This document shows, piece by piece, positions 48,222-56,558 of a stretch of DNA of 64,000 nucleotides. This DNA comes from Pusillimonas minor (lineage in GTDB: Bacteria; Pseudomonadota; Gammaproteobacteria; Burkholderiales; Burkholderiaceae_B): contig NZ_JACJUU010000002.1 of the NCBI RefSeq assembly GCF_014237865.1, forward strand, positions 310,001-374,000, in the 5' to 3' direction. The position numbers and the translations under genes were made by a program. Positions within the stretch are counted from its first letter, which is position 1. Every line of letters begins with the position of its first letter. The notes under the pieces were generated by a model. That model saw only the letters and a list, made by a program, of their open reading frames with translations. It was not told where the DNA came from and searched no databases.

Positions 48222-49436
48222 ATGACACAAGCAGAAGCCCAGGCTCAGCCCCTCGCCCTTAAAGGCGTCAAGGTCCTTGAGCTGGGCGCCTTGATCGCCG
48301 GCCCATACGCCAGCACGTTGCTGGCGCAGTTTGGTGCCGAGGTCATTAAAATCGAGCCCCCCGGAAAGGGTGACCCGTTGCGTACCTGGCGCAAATTACA
48401 TAAGGGCACCTCGTTGTGGTGGTACACCCAAAGCCGAAATAAAAAATCGGTCACGCTCGACCTGAAACACCCGGAAGCCCAGGAAATTGTGCGCAAGCTG
48501 GCGGCAGAGGCCGATGTCGTGATCGAAAACTTTCGGCCCGGCACCCTGGAAAAATGGGGCTTGGGCTGGGACACCCTGCATGCCCTGAACCCGTCACTGA
48601 TTATGGTGCGTATTTCGGGGTATGGCCAAACGGGCCCGGCCAGCCAGAAGCCTGGGTTTGCGGCCATTGCCGAGTGTATGGGCGGCTTGCGCTACGTTAC
48701 GGGCTATCCCGACCGCGCGCCCGTGCGCACCGGTGTCAGTTTGGGTGATACGCTGGCGTCGTTGTACGCGGTGGTGGGGGCGCTCATCGCCATGCATCAT
48801 GTCAAGGTCAACCAGGGTAAAGGCCAAATGATCGACGTGGCTTTGTACGAAGCCGTCTTCGCCGTCATGGAAAGCCTGATTCCGGAGTACTCGGTGGGCG
48901 GGCATATCCGCGAACGCACGGGCTCGGCCCTGCCAGGCATTGTGCCGTCCAATACCTACCTGTGCCACGATGGCAGCTACGTGGCCATTGCGGGTAACGG
49001 CGACGGCATTTTCAAGCGTCTGATGGCGGCGATTGGCCGTCCCGACCTTGCCGATGACCCGGCTCTGGCGCAAAACGACGGCCGGGCCAGGCAAACCGAA
49101 ATGATTGATGGGGTGATTGCCGCCTGGACGGCGCAGCATACGCTTGACCATATCCTTGAAACCCTTGATGCGGCTTCGGTGCCCTGTGGTCGCATATACA
49201 CTGCAAAAGACATTTACGAAGACGCGCACTACCGTGCGCGCGACATGATCCAGTCGTTCGAGCTGCCCGATGGTCAGGCGGTCGATTTGCCCGGTATTGT
49301 GCCCAAGCTTAGCGAAACGCCGGGGCAAACCCGTTGGTTGGGGCCCGAACTGGGCGCCCACACGCAAGAAGTGCTGGCGCGTATTGGCGTCACCCCGGAA
49401 CAATATGCGCAAATGCGCGAAGCGGGGCTGGCTTGA
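48222..49436 (+). CDS. Class III CoA-transferase (CaiB/BaiF family)
   Basis: 404 aa. KVLELGALIAGPYASTLLAQFGAEVIKIE at 16-44 (broken here), LDLKHPEAQEIV, ENFRPGTLEKWGLG near 108 and the catalytic Asp expected in GVSLGDTLASLYAV near 171. Transfers CoA between acyl-CoA donor and carboxylic acid acceptor. The next gene is an HMG-CoA-lyase-like enzyme, so the pair may activate and cleave a hydroxy-dicarboxylic acid such as citramalate or hydroxymethylglutarate (inference). First gene of the gentisate island's plus-strand run. Confidence 0.9.
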   Translation: MTQAEAQAQPLALKGVKVLELGALIAGPYASTLLAQFGAEVIKIEPPGKGDPLRTWRKLHKGTSLWWYTQSRNKKSVTLDLKHPEAQEIVRKLAAEADVVIENFRPGTLEKWGLGWDTLHALNPSLIMVRISGYGQTGPASQKPGFAAIAECMGGLRYVTGYPDRAPVRTGVSLGDTLASLYAVVGALIAMHHVKVNQGKGQMIDVALYEAVFAVMESLIPEYSVGGHIRERTGSALPGIVPSNTYLCHDGSYVAIAGNGDGIFKRLMAAIGRPDLADDPALAQNDGRARQTEMIDGVIAAWTAQHTLDHILETLDAASVPCGRIYTAKDIYEDAHYRARDMIQSFELPDGQAVDLPGIVPKLSETPGQTRWLGPELGAHTQEVLARIGVTPEQYAQMREAGLA

Positions 49437-49509
49437 TGCGCGCTTGCGGCCGACGAGCCAGCACTTCCGACAAGCGGGCCGATGGCACCGGCACATATAA
49501 AGGTTGATC

Positions 49510-50448
49510 ATGAGCACTTCACCCCGTAAAAAACTGTACATACAAGAAGTATCCGTACGCGACGGCTTCCAGATCGAGCCCCGTTTCGTGCCCACCGAGC
49601 AAAAGATTGAATTGATCAATGCCCTGTCGCATACGGGGTTGGCCAAAATTGAAGTCACATCGTTTACCTCGCCCAAGGCCATTCCGAACCTGGCCGACGC
49701 CGAAGCGGTGATGTCGCAAATCGACCGGGTTGAGGGCGTGCTGTACGCGGCGCTGGTGCCCAATGTCCGTGGGTGCGAGCGCGCCCTGGCCTGCAATGTC
49801 GATGAAATCAATCTGTTTATGTCGGCCAGTCATACCCATAACCTGGCCAACCTGCGCATGACCCAGGCCCAGTCGCTTGAACAGTTCCGGCAGGTGGTCG
49901 ATTACATCGATGGTCGTGCGGCCATTAATGCGTCCCTATCGACGGCCTTTGGTTGTCCTTTCGATGGCGAGGTCCCCGAAGCCACGGTGCTTGACCTGGT
50001 GCAGCGGTATATCGACATGGGCATTCAGGCCGTCAGCCTGTGCGACACTACCGGCGTGGCTAACCCGGCGCAGGTTGCACGGCTGTGCAACGCGGTAAAG
50101 CAGCGCTGGCCCGACCTGGTCTTGACCGCGCATTTTCATGACACCCGCGCCATGGGCCTGCCTAACGTGCTGGCCGCCCTTCAGGCGGGTGTCGATCGTT
50201 TCGACGCCTCGCTGGGTGGTCTGGGCGGCTGCCCTTTTGCGCCCGGCGCCAGCGGTAACGTGTGTACCGAAGATATGGTCCATATGCTCGACGCCATGGG
50301 CTATGACACCGGGGTCGATCTGCCCCGACTTTTAGAAATTTCCCGCCTGTTACCTGAAATTGTCGGCCACGATGTGCCCGGCCAGGTGGCCAAGGCGGGG
50401 CCTTATACGCGCCGCTATCCCGTACCCGACGCGGTGCGCAATATTTAA
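49510..50448 (+). CDS. HMG-CoA lyase-like protein
   Basis: 312 aa from ATG 49510 with AAAGG 7 bases upstream. TIM-barrel lyase motifs: EVSVRDGFQIE near 10 (metal and catalytic Asp/Arg), EVTSFTSPKAIPNLAD near 46, SLCDTTGVANP near 174, HFHDTRAMGL near 203 (metal histidines) and the C-loop GLGGCPFAPGASGN near 236 with the catalytic cysteine. It should cleave a 3-hydroxy-3-methyl-acyl-CoA or citramalyl-type CoA ester. Coupled with the CoA-transferase 70 bases upstream. Confidence 0.9.
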   Translation: MSTSPRKKLYIQEVSVRDGFQIEPRFVPTEQKIELINALSHTGLAKIEVTSFTSPKAIPNLADAEAVMSQIDRVEGVLYAALVPNVRGCERALACNVDEINLFMSASHTHNLANLRMTQAQSLEQFRQVVDYIDGRAAINASLSTAFGCPFDGEVPEATVLDLVQRYIDMGIQAVSLCDTTGVANPAQVARLCNAVKQRWPDLVLTAHFHDTRAMGLPNVLAALQAGVDRFDASLGGLGGCPFAPGASGNVCTEDMVHMLDAMGYDTGVDLPRLLEISRLLPEIVGHDVPGQVAKAGPYTRRYPVPDAVRNI

Positions 50449-50461
50449 CCGGAGCCTCAAA

Positions 50462-51325
50462 TTGAAAATCTGCCGTTTTAATGACAATCGACTGGGTGTG
50501 GTCCAGGGTGACCGCGTATTTGACGTCACTGCTGCGCTCGACGTCCTGCCCGAAATTCGCTACCCCGCGCCCACCGTCGATTTGCTGATCGCCAATCTCG
50601 ACAAGGTGCGCGCACGTATTGACGCCCTTTTGCCCAGCGCCGAATCGCATGCCGTCGGCAGCGTCAGCTTTCTAAGCCCGGTGGCCAACCCCGGCAAAAT
50701 CGTTGCTGCGCCCGTCAACTACAAGAAGCATCTTGAAGAAGCGCGTACCGACGAGCAAATTCACCACCAGAACGCCATTCTTGAAATTCAGAAGATCGGC
50801 CTGTTCCTGAAAGCGACCAGCTCTTTGGTTGGTGTTAGCGCAGGTGTTGATATCGAGCACCCCAACCGTCGTAACGACCACGAAGCCGAAGTAGTGGTTG
50901 TGATCGGCAAGGCCGGCCGCAACATCAGCCAGGCCAACGCGCTTGATCATGTGGCCGGCTATTGCATTGGCCTGGACATGACCACCCGCGGTCCAGAAGA
51001 GCGCAGTATGCGCAAGTCTATCGACTCGTACAGCGTTGTGGGGCCCTGGATGGTGACATCTGACGAGCTGACCGACCCGTCGGCCCTCGATTTTGAGCTG
51101 ACCGTTAACGGCGAGCCCCGCCAGAAGGCCAATACGCGCGATCTGATCCTGAACATCCCGCAACTCATCGAGTACGCTTCGTCGTTCTACACCCTGCACC
51201 CCGGCGATATTCTGTTCACCGGCACGCCCGAAGGTGTCGGCCCCGTCGTTGGCGGTGATACTGTTCGCGTCACGATGCAGGGCATTGGCGAAGTCGAAGT
51301 CGCGGTACGTTCGCCCAAGCAGTAA
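50462..51325 (+). CDS. Fumarylacetoacetate hydrolase-family protein (first of three)
   Basis: 287 aa from TTG 50462, supported by CCGGAG 7 bases upstream; a frame start at 50360 lies inside the previous gene. N-terminal small domain, then the FAH fold with NYKKHLEEA near 80, RNDHEAEVVVVIGKAG near 139 (metal ligands), GLDMTTRGPEERS near 169 and FTGTPEGVG near 255. Family members hydrolyse or decarboxylate 2,4-dioxo acids. Its role next to a better fumarylpyruvate hydrolase candidate is unclear. Confidence 0.85.
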   Translation: MKICRFNDNRLGVVQGDRVFDVTAALDVLPEIRYPAPTVDLLIANLDKVRARIDALLPSAESHAVGSVSFLSPVANPGKIVAAPVNYKKHLEEARTDEQIHHQNAILEIQKIGLFLKATSSLVGVSAGVDIEHPNRRNDHEAEVVVVIGKAGRNISQANALDHVAGYCIGLDMTTRGPEERSMRKSIDSYSVVGPWMVTSDELTDPSALDFELTVNGEPRQKANTRDLILNIPQLIEYASSFYTLHPGDILFTGTPEGVGPVVGGDTVRVTMQGIGEVEVAVRSPKQ

Positions 51326-51526
51326 TCGGCAAATCAGCCGTAACGGCAGACGTGTTGGGTCGGTATACACCAAAGGTATTCTTTTTGGTTATGCCTGATA
51401 AAAATATTTCATCTTTTCGCGTATACCAAAACAGCCCCAAGCCCGCGTAAAAGACGTATATTTAAAAAAACATCCAAAACACGTCTGCCGCCCTGATGGT
51501 GTGGCACCCATATTAAAGAGACTGCC
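51326..51526. promoter_or_regulatory. Intergenic promoter region with repeated TATA(C)CCAAA motifs
   Basis: 201 AT-richer bases before the fumarylpyruvate hydrolase gene. Three similar motifs: TATACACCAAA (51364-51374), CATAACCAAAAA on the minus strand (51382-51393) and TATACCAAAAC (51422-51432). GGTATA direct repeats recall sites of FadR-type GntR proteins. Likely internal promoter of the catabolic operon. Confidence 0.45.
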
Positions 51527-52225
51527 ATGTCATACGTCGTAAAAGCTCCCGAAATCGTCGCCGTCCCGGTGGTCGGCTCGTCCGATACGTTCCCGGTTCG
51601 CCGTGTGTATTGTGTTGGTCGCAACTATGCCGCTCACGCCCGCGAAATGGGTTTCGATCCCGATCGCGAACCGCCCTTCTTCTTCTGCAAGCCGGCCGAC
51701 TCCGTCCGCCCGGTCGCATATGGCGACACGCTGTCCATTCCGTACCCTTCCGAAACCAGTAACTATCACTACGAAATCGAGCTCGTTGCAGCAATTGGCA
51801 AGGGCGGTTCCAACATCAGTGTCGAAGACGCGCTTAACCATGTCTGGGGTTATGCGGTGGGGCTCGACATGACCCGTCGCGACCTGCAAATGAAAATGCG
51901 CGAAATGGGCCGCCCCTGGGAACTGGGCAAAGCATTCGACGACAGCGGCCCCATTGGCCCGCTGCATCCGGTCGCGCAGTCCGGCCACCTCGAAAAAGCC
52001 GAAATCTCCCTCGAGGTTAACGGCCAGGTCAAACAAAAAAGCAGCATCGACAAACTCATCTGGTCGGTTGCCGAAACCGTTGCTTATCTTTCCAAGTACT
52101 TCCGCCTCGAAGAGGGCGACCTCATTTACACGGGTACCCCCGAAGGCGTGGGCGCGGTCGTCAAGGGCGACCTGATGGTCGGTAAAGTCGAAGGTTTGGG
52201 GGCAATTCAGGTTAAGGTGGTGTAA
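51527..52225 (+). CDS. nagK: Fumarylpyruvate hydrolase
   Basis: 232 aa, FAH family, short form as in Ralstonia NagK. YCVGRNYAAHAREMG near 28, PPFFFCKPADSV near 49, YHYEIELVAAIGKGG near 83 (metal ligands), GLDMTRRDLQMKMREMGRPWE near 112-132 and YTGTPEGVGAV near 202. It would cleave fumarylpyruvate to fumarate and pyruvate, the last step of the gentisate route. The isomerase gene follows after 4 bases. Confidence 0.88.
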   Translation: MSYVVKAPEIVAVPVVGSSDTFPVRRVYCVGRNYAAHAREMGFDPDREPPFFFCKPADSVRPVAYGDTLSIPYPSETSNYHYEIELVAAIGKGGSNISVEDALNHVWGYAVGLDMTRRDLQMKMREMGRPWELGKAFDDSGPIGPLHPVAQSGHLEKAEISLEVNGQVKQKSSIDKLIWSVAETVAYLSKYFRLEEGDLIYTGTPEGVGAVVKGDLMVGKVEGLGAIQVKVV

Positions 52226-52229
52226 GGCC

Positions 52230-52868
52230 ATGGATCTCTACACCTTCTTCAACAGCTCTGCGTCTTACCGCGTGCGCATTATCCTGGGCCTCAAGCAGGC
52301 GCAGGTTAATCAGGTGCCGGTCAATATCCGTGTGCTCGAGCACAAAAACGACGATTACGTCCAGAAGAACCCCAGCGCCAGCGTCCCCATGCTCGACGAT
52401 AACGGGTTTCATTTGGGTCAGTCGTTGGCCATTGCCGACTACCTCGACGCCAAATTCCCCGAGCCACGCCTGATCCCGGCCGACCCGGCCAAGCGCGCCC
52501 GTGTGCTCGAACTGGCCAATTTAATTTCCTGCGACATTCATCCACTGAACAACCTGCGCGTCCTGAAGTATCTGGTCAAAGAGCTGGGCGTAACCGAAGA
52601 ACAGAAAAACGCCTGGTATGCGCACTGGATCGCCGAAGGCTTCACGTCGCTCGAAGCCTTGCTCGAGCGCGCCGGGTCGCAAAAATTCTGCTTCGACGAC
52701 CAAGTCTCGCTGGCCGACTGCTGCCTGGTGCCGCAGGTAGCGAACGCGCTACGCATGAAGTGCGACCTGACCCCTTACAAGCGGGTGATGGCCGTGTACG
52801 AACATTGCAATACGTTGCCCGCGTTCCAGCAAGCGGCACCGGCAAAGCAACCCGATTATCAACCCTGA
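52230..52868 (+). CDS. nagL: Maleylpyruvate isomerase, zeta-class glutathione S-transferase
   Basis: 212 aa. N-terminal thioredoxin fold with LYTFFNSSASYRVRII near 3; the zeta motif SSCSxR appears here as SSASYR, with Ala at the usual Cys position. NPSASVPMLDD near 49 and GQSLAIADYLD near 64 bind glutathione; all-helical C-terminal domain with DQVSLADCCLVPQ. It isomerises maleylpyruvate to fumarylpyruvate. Maleylacetoacetate isomerase is the alternative name, but the gentisate context favours maleylpyruvate. Confidence 0.88.
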   Translation: MDLYTFFNSSASYRVRIILGLKQAQVNQVPVNIRVLEHKNDDYVQKNPSASVPMLDDNGFHLGQSLAIADYLDAKFPEPRLIPADPAKRARVLELANLISCDIHPLNNLRVLKYLVKELGVTEEQKNAWYAHWIAEGFTSLEALLERAGSQKFCFDDQVSLADCCLVPQVANALRMKCDLTPYKRVMAVYEHCNTLPAFQQAAPAKQPDYQP

Positions 52869-52951
52869 TCTTTATTCAAAATCAGTCAGGTACGTGACGG
52901 CCCGGTAACGACAGGCTGGGGTTCGTCACGTCTCTACACAAGGTGGACATC

Positions 52952-54151
52952 ATGACAAACACAGCGAAACAGAAAGTGATTATTGTTGGGGGCGGGATAG
53001 GTGGCCTGGCCGCGGCTTTGTCGCTCTCGCGCCAGGGCATCGAAATTTTGCTGCTCGAACAAGCCGACCAAATTGGCGAAATTGGTGCAGGCATCCAGTT
53101 GGGCCCTAACGCTTTTGCCGCGCTCGACGCCCTGGGCGTCGGCCAGGCAGCCCGCAACCGTGCCGTCTTTACCGATCACACCACCATGATGGACGCCATC
53201 GACGCCACCGAAGTGGTGCGTATCGAAACCGGCGAAAAGTTCCGCGAGCGCTTTGGCAACCCCTATGCCGTGATCCACCGCGCCGACATTCACTTGTCGA
53301 TTCTCGAGGCGGTTCAAGACAATCCGCTCATCAAATTCAAAACTTCCACGCACGTTGAAGAAGTCAAGGTTGGCCCCAACGGCGTTGAAGTCATCGACAC
53401 CAAGGGCGAGGTCTACAAGGCCGATGCGGTGGTGGGTTGCGACGGCGTTAAATCGGTGATTCGTGCCCGCACCATTGGCGCCCAGCATCGTGTGACCGGT
53501 CACGTGGTGTACCGCGCCGTGGTAGAGCGCGACAATATGCCCGAAGATCTGCGCATTAATGCCCCTGTATTGTGGGCCGGTCCACGCTGCCACCTGGTGC
53601 ATTACCCTCTGCGCGCCGGCAAGCAATACAACCTTGTCGTGACTTTTCATAGCCGTGAACAAGAAGAATGGGGTGTTCGCGAAGGTAGTAAAGAAGAAGT
53701 GTTGTCGTACTTCCAGGGGATTCATCCGCGCCCCGCCCAAATGCTCGACCGCCCCACATCGTGGCGCCGTTGGGCAACGGCCGACGCCGACCCCGTTGAG
53801 GCCTGGGGCACCGGCCGTTGCACCCTGCTGGGTGATGCTGCCCACCCCATGACGCAATACATGGCGCAGGGCGCGTGTATGGCCATTGAAGACGCGGTTA
53901 CGCTGGGCGAGGCTTTTGCCAAAGCCGAGGGCGATATCGACGCGGCATTCCGTCTGTACGAATCAGTGCGTATTCCGCGTACTGCGCGTGTCGTGTGGTC
54001 TACTCGCGAAATGGGCCGCATCTATCACGCTAAAGGTGTCGAACGCCAGGTGCGTAATTTGCTCTGGAAAGGCAAAACCCAAGAACAGTTCTACACCCAG
54101 CTCGAATGGCTGTACGGCTGGCGTAAAGACAATTGTCTCGAGCCGCGCTAA
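52952..54151 (+). CDS. 3-hydroxybenzoate 6-hydroxylase-like FAD monooxygenase
   Basis: 399 aa from ATG 52952 with AGGTGG 5 bases upstream; a GTG three codons earlier overlaps that RBS. FAD-binding GGGIGG (13-18), the family motif for FAD/NADH binding (VVGCDGVKS near 157) and LLGDAAHPM with Asp295. C-terminal WLYGWRKD matches 3-hydroxybenzoate 6-hydroxylases. It would para-hydroxylate 3-hydroxybenzoate to gentisate using NADH and O2. Salicylate 5-hydroxylation is less likely because that enzyme is usually multicomponent. Confidence 0.88.
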   Translation: MTNTAKQKVIIVGGGIGGLAAALSLSRQGIEILLLEQADQIGEIGAGIQLGPNAFAALDALGVGQAARNRAVFTDHTTMMDAIDATEVVRIETGEKFRERFGNPYAVIHRADIHLSILEAVQDNPLIKFKTSTHVEEVKVGPNGVEVIDTKGEVYKADAVVGCDGVKSVIRARTIGAQHRVTGHVVYRAVVERDNMPEDLRINAPVLWAGPRCHLVHYPLRAGKQYNLVVTFHSREQEEWGVREGSKEEVLSYFQGIHPRPAQMLDRPTSWRRWATADADPVEAWGTGRCTLLGDAAHPMTQYMAQGACMAIEDAVTLGEAFAKAEGDIDAAFRLYESVRIPRTARVVWSTREMGRIYHAKGVERQVRNLLWKGKTQEQFYTQLEWLYGWRKDNCLEPR

Positions 54152-54196
54152 CATTCGCAATTGATTCAACACTTGTAATCTCGGGAGGAGATTTCT

Positions 54197-55372
54197 ATGA
54201 AACTGCTTAAAAAAGTAGGTTTGGGCATGGCCCTGGGGCTGACAGCCGTTATGGCCAATGCCGCCGACAAGCCCCTCGACATCGGTTTGATTACCACTTT
54301 GTCGACGCCGGCCGGGTATATCGGTGAAGACGAGCGCGATGGTTTCTTGCTGGCCGTTAAACAAGAAGGCGGCAAGCTGGGTGGCGTGCCTGTTAACGTT
54401 ATCGTCGAAGACGACGGCCTCAAGCCGGGTTCGGGTAAGCAGATTGCCGAAAAAATGGTGCAAGACGGCGTTCGTCTGTTCACCGGCATCAACTTCTCGA
54501 ACGTACTGGTTGCCGTGGTACCTACCGTCATGAAGTCGGGCGGTTTTTACGTCAGCCTTAACGCCGGCCCGTCTACCTTTGCCGGCAAGGGTTGCGAAAA
54601 GAACTACTTCTCGGTCGCCTTCCAGAACGACTCTTACAGTGACAGCGCCGCCATTGCCGCCAACAACATGGGCATCAAGAAAATGGTCATCATGGCGCCT
54701 GCCTACCAGGCGGGTCGCGATGCGCTAAGCGGCTTCAAGCGTGTGTACAAGGGCGAAATCATTGCCGAAATCTACACAAAGCTTGACCAATCCGACTTCT
54801 CGGTCGAACTGGCACGCATCCGTTCGCTCGAACCCGAAGCCGTATTCGAGTTCTTGCCCGGTGGCGCCGGCATCAACTTTGCCAAGCAGTGGGCCAATTC
54901 CGGCCTGGGCGAAAAAGTCAAAATGGTTACCACGTTGTATTCGATGGACGACCGCATGCTTAAAGCCACAGGCGATGCCAGCAAGGGCTTTTACCTGACC
55001 ACACAATGGACAGCCGGCATGGACAACGCGGCCAGCAAGCAATTTGTTGAAGCCTTCCAAAAAGAATATGGCCGTCGCCCCACCGTGTATGCGGCAACCT
55101 CGTACGACACCGGTCGCCTGATGGCTTCGGCCCTGAAAGCGGTAGGTGGGGATGTTACCGGCAAGGCCGACGAGTTCCGTGCGGCACTGCGTAAAGCCGA
55201 CTTCGAAAGCGTGCGTGGCAACTTCAAGTTTGCAGCCAACCATCACCCCATTCAAGACTGGTTTATGGTGCGTGTCGAACCCAACGAAAAGGGTGAGCTC
55301 GACTATAAGTTTGTCGAGACCATCGTCAAGGATCACACCGACCCGTATGTCGCTGAGTGTCAGATGAACTGA
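54197..55372 (+). CDS. ABC transporter periplasmic substrate-binding protein (Liv/aromatic acid type)
   Basis: 391 aa. Signal peptide about 1-22 (KKVGLGMALGLTAVMANA, then ADKP). Peripla_BP_6 fold: IGLITTLSTPAGYIGEDERDGF near 28, VIVEDDGLKPGSGKQIAEKM near 70. Strong RBS GGGAGGAG. It belongs with the permeases and ATPases that follow. In the context of gentisate genes it probably binds an aromatic acid rather than leucine (inference). Confidence 0.92.
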   Translation: MKLLKKVGLGMALGLTAVMANAADKPLDIGLITTLSTPAGYIGEDERDGFLLAVKQEGGKLGGVPVNVIVEDDGLKPGSGKQIAEKMVQDGVRLFTGINFSNVLVAVVPTVMKSGGFYVSLNAGPSTFAGKGCEKNYFSVAFQNDSYSDSAAIAANNMGIKKMVIMAPAYQAGRDALSGFKRVYKGEIIAEIYTKLDQSDFSVELARIRSLEPEAVFEFLPGGAGINFAKQWANSGLGEKVKMVTTLYSMDDRMLKATGDASKGFYLTTQWTAGMDNAASKQFVEAFQKEYGRRPTVYAATSYDTGRLMASALKAVGGDVTGKADEFRAALRKADFESVRGNFKFAANHHPIQDWFMVRVEPNEKGELDYKFVETIVKDHTDPYVAECQMN

Positions 55373-55637
55373 AAAAAAATGTAAAAAATACGCCGGTATT
55401 CTTACAAGAAGCTTGAAGGTTAAAGTATTTGTGTTTAAAGTAGAGAAAATTTTAAGAAGTCTACTGTTAGCACAAAGACTTGAGGGCTCTTGGAGACACC
55501 GGCGTACTTCGTTGTTCGCCATCATCTCTGTGGTCTTGCCTCTTCAAGTTTCCTGCGCTCGCAGAACCAACACAAAGACCAGCTGATTGCATTCGGGCGT
55601 TCTGCCTGCTTGTGGTCGGCGCAAACGGAAAGTTCCC
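55373..55637. other. AT-rich intergenic stretch within the transporter operon
   Basis: 265 bases with no gene. An A-run follows the binding-protein stop. ACGCCGGT (55390-55397) and ACCGGCGT (55498-55505) could form a long-range RNA stem that separates the abundant binding protein message from the permease genes. No clear terminator. Confidence 0.35.
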
Positions 55638-56552
55638 ATGTATATGTTCGTAGAGCAGGCCATGAATGGTCTGCAGTACAGTGCCCTGTTGTTCCTGCTA
55701 TCGGCGGGCCTGACCCTGATTTTCGGCATCATGAATGTCGTGAATCTGGCGCATGGCTCGTTTTATATGGTGGGCGCATTTTGCGCGGCCTCGGCAGTCG
55801 CCATTACCGGCTCGTTTACCGTAGCCATTATTGCAGCAGTATTCAGCGCGGGGGTCTATGGCCTTATCGTTGAAAAGCTCATTATCAGCCGTTTGTATCA
55901 CCGCGATCACCTCGATCAGGTGCTGGCCACGCTGGGTGTGATTTTCTTCACCAATGCGCTGGTGACTCTAGTGTTTGGCCGTAGTCCGCCATTTGTCGAT
56001 ATTCCGCCCTTGCTGTCGGGTTCGGTGCAAATTCTGCCCGGCCTTAATTACCCCATCATGCGTCTGGCCTTTATTGGCGCCGGCGTGCTGGTGGCGATTG
56101 GGCTCTGGTTCCTTATCTCGCGCACACGTGTCGGTATGCTGGTGCGCGCCGGTGCCGACGATGCCGAAATCGTCGATGCCCTGGGTATTAATATCCGCCG
56201 CCTGTTCTTGCTGGTGTTTGGCCTGGGTGCGTTGCTGGGCGGTTTTGCCGGCGTCATGGGGGCCCCGCTGCTGGCCATCGAAATCGGCATGGGCGAAAAA
56301 ATCCTCATCACCACGCTGGTTGTTATTGTGGTCGGTGGTGTCGGTTCTGTACGTGGTGCGTTGGTGGGTTCGTTGCTGGTGGGTCTGGTCGATTCATTTG
56401 GTCGGGCTTATATCCCGATCTGGATGTCCCAGATCTTGCCGCCCGAATATAGCGATTCGGTCAGCTCCAGCCTGGTCTCGGCCAGTATTTACATTCTTAT
56501 GGCAATTGTCCTGCTGGTTAAACCCCGTGGGCTGGTTCCTGCACAAAGGTAA
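55638..56552 (+). CDS. Branched-chain-type ABC transporter permease (LivH-like)
   Basis: 304 aa from ATG 55638 with GGAAAG upstream; the longer frame from 55587 is not conserved. About eight membrane helices. QAMNGLQYSALLFLLSAGLTLIFG opening (here broken) and the permease-ATPase contact loop GADDAEIVDALGINIRRLFLLVFG near 173-196 are typical of LivH. Inner-membrane half of the importer. Confidence 0.92.
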   Translation: MYMFVEQAMNGLQYSALLFLLSAGLTLIFGIMNVVNLAHGSFYMVGAFCAASAVAITGSFTVAIIAAVFSAGVYGLIVEKLIISRLYHRDHLDQVLATLGVIFFTNALVTLVFGRSPPFVDIPPLLSGSVQILPGLNYPIMRLAFIGAGVLVAIGLWFLISRTRVGMLVRAGADDAEIVDALGINIRRLFLLVFGLGALLGGFAGVMGAPLLAIEIGMGEKILITTLVVIVVGGVGSVRGALVGSLLVGLVDSFGRAYIPIWMSQILPPEYSDSVSSSLVSASIYILMAIVLLVKPRGLVPAQR

Positions 56553-56558
56553 ATAATA

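Noticed and set aside
48594-49811. 405-codon minus-strand frame opposite the CoA-transferase
   Set aside because: Shadow of the plus-strand gene; the CoA-transferase frame has clear family motifs and RBS.
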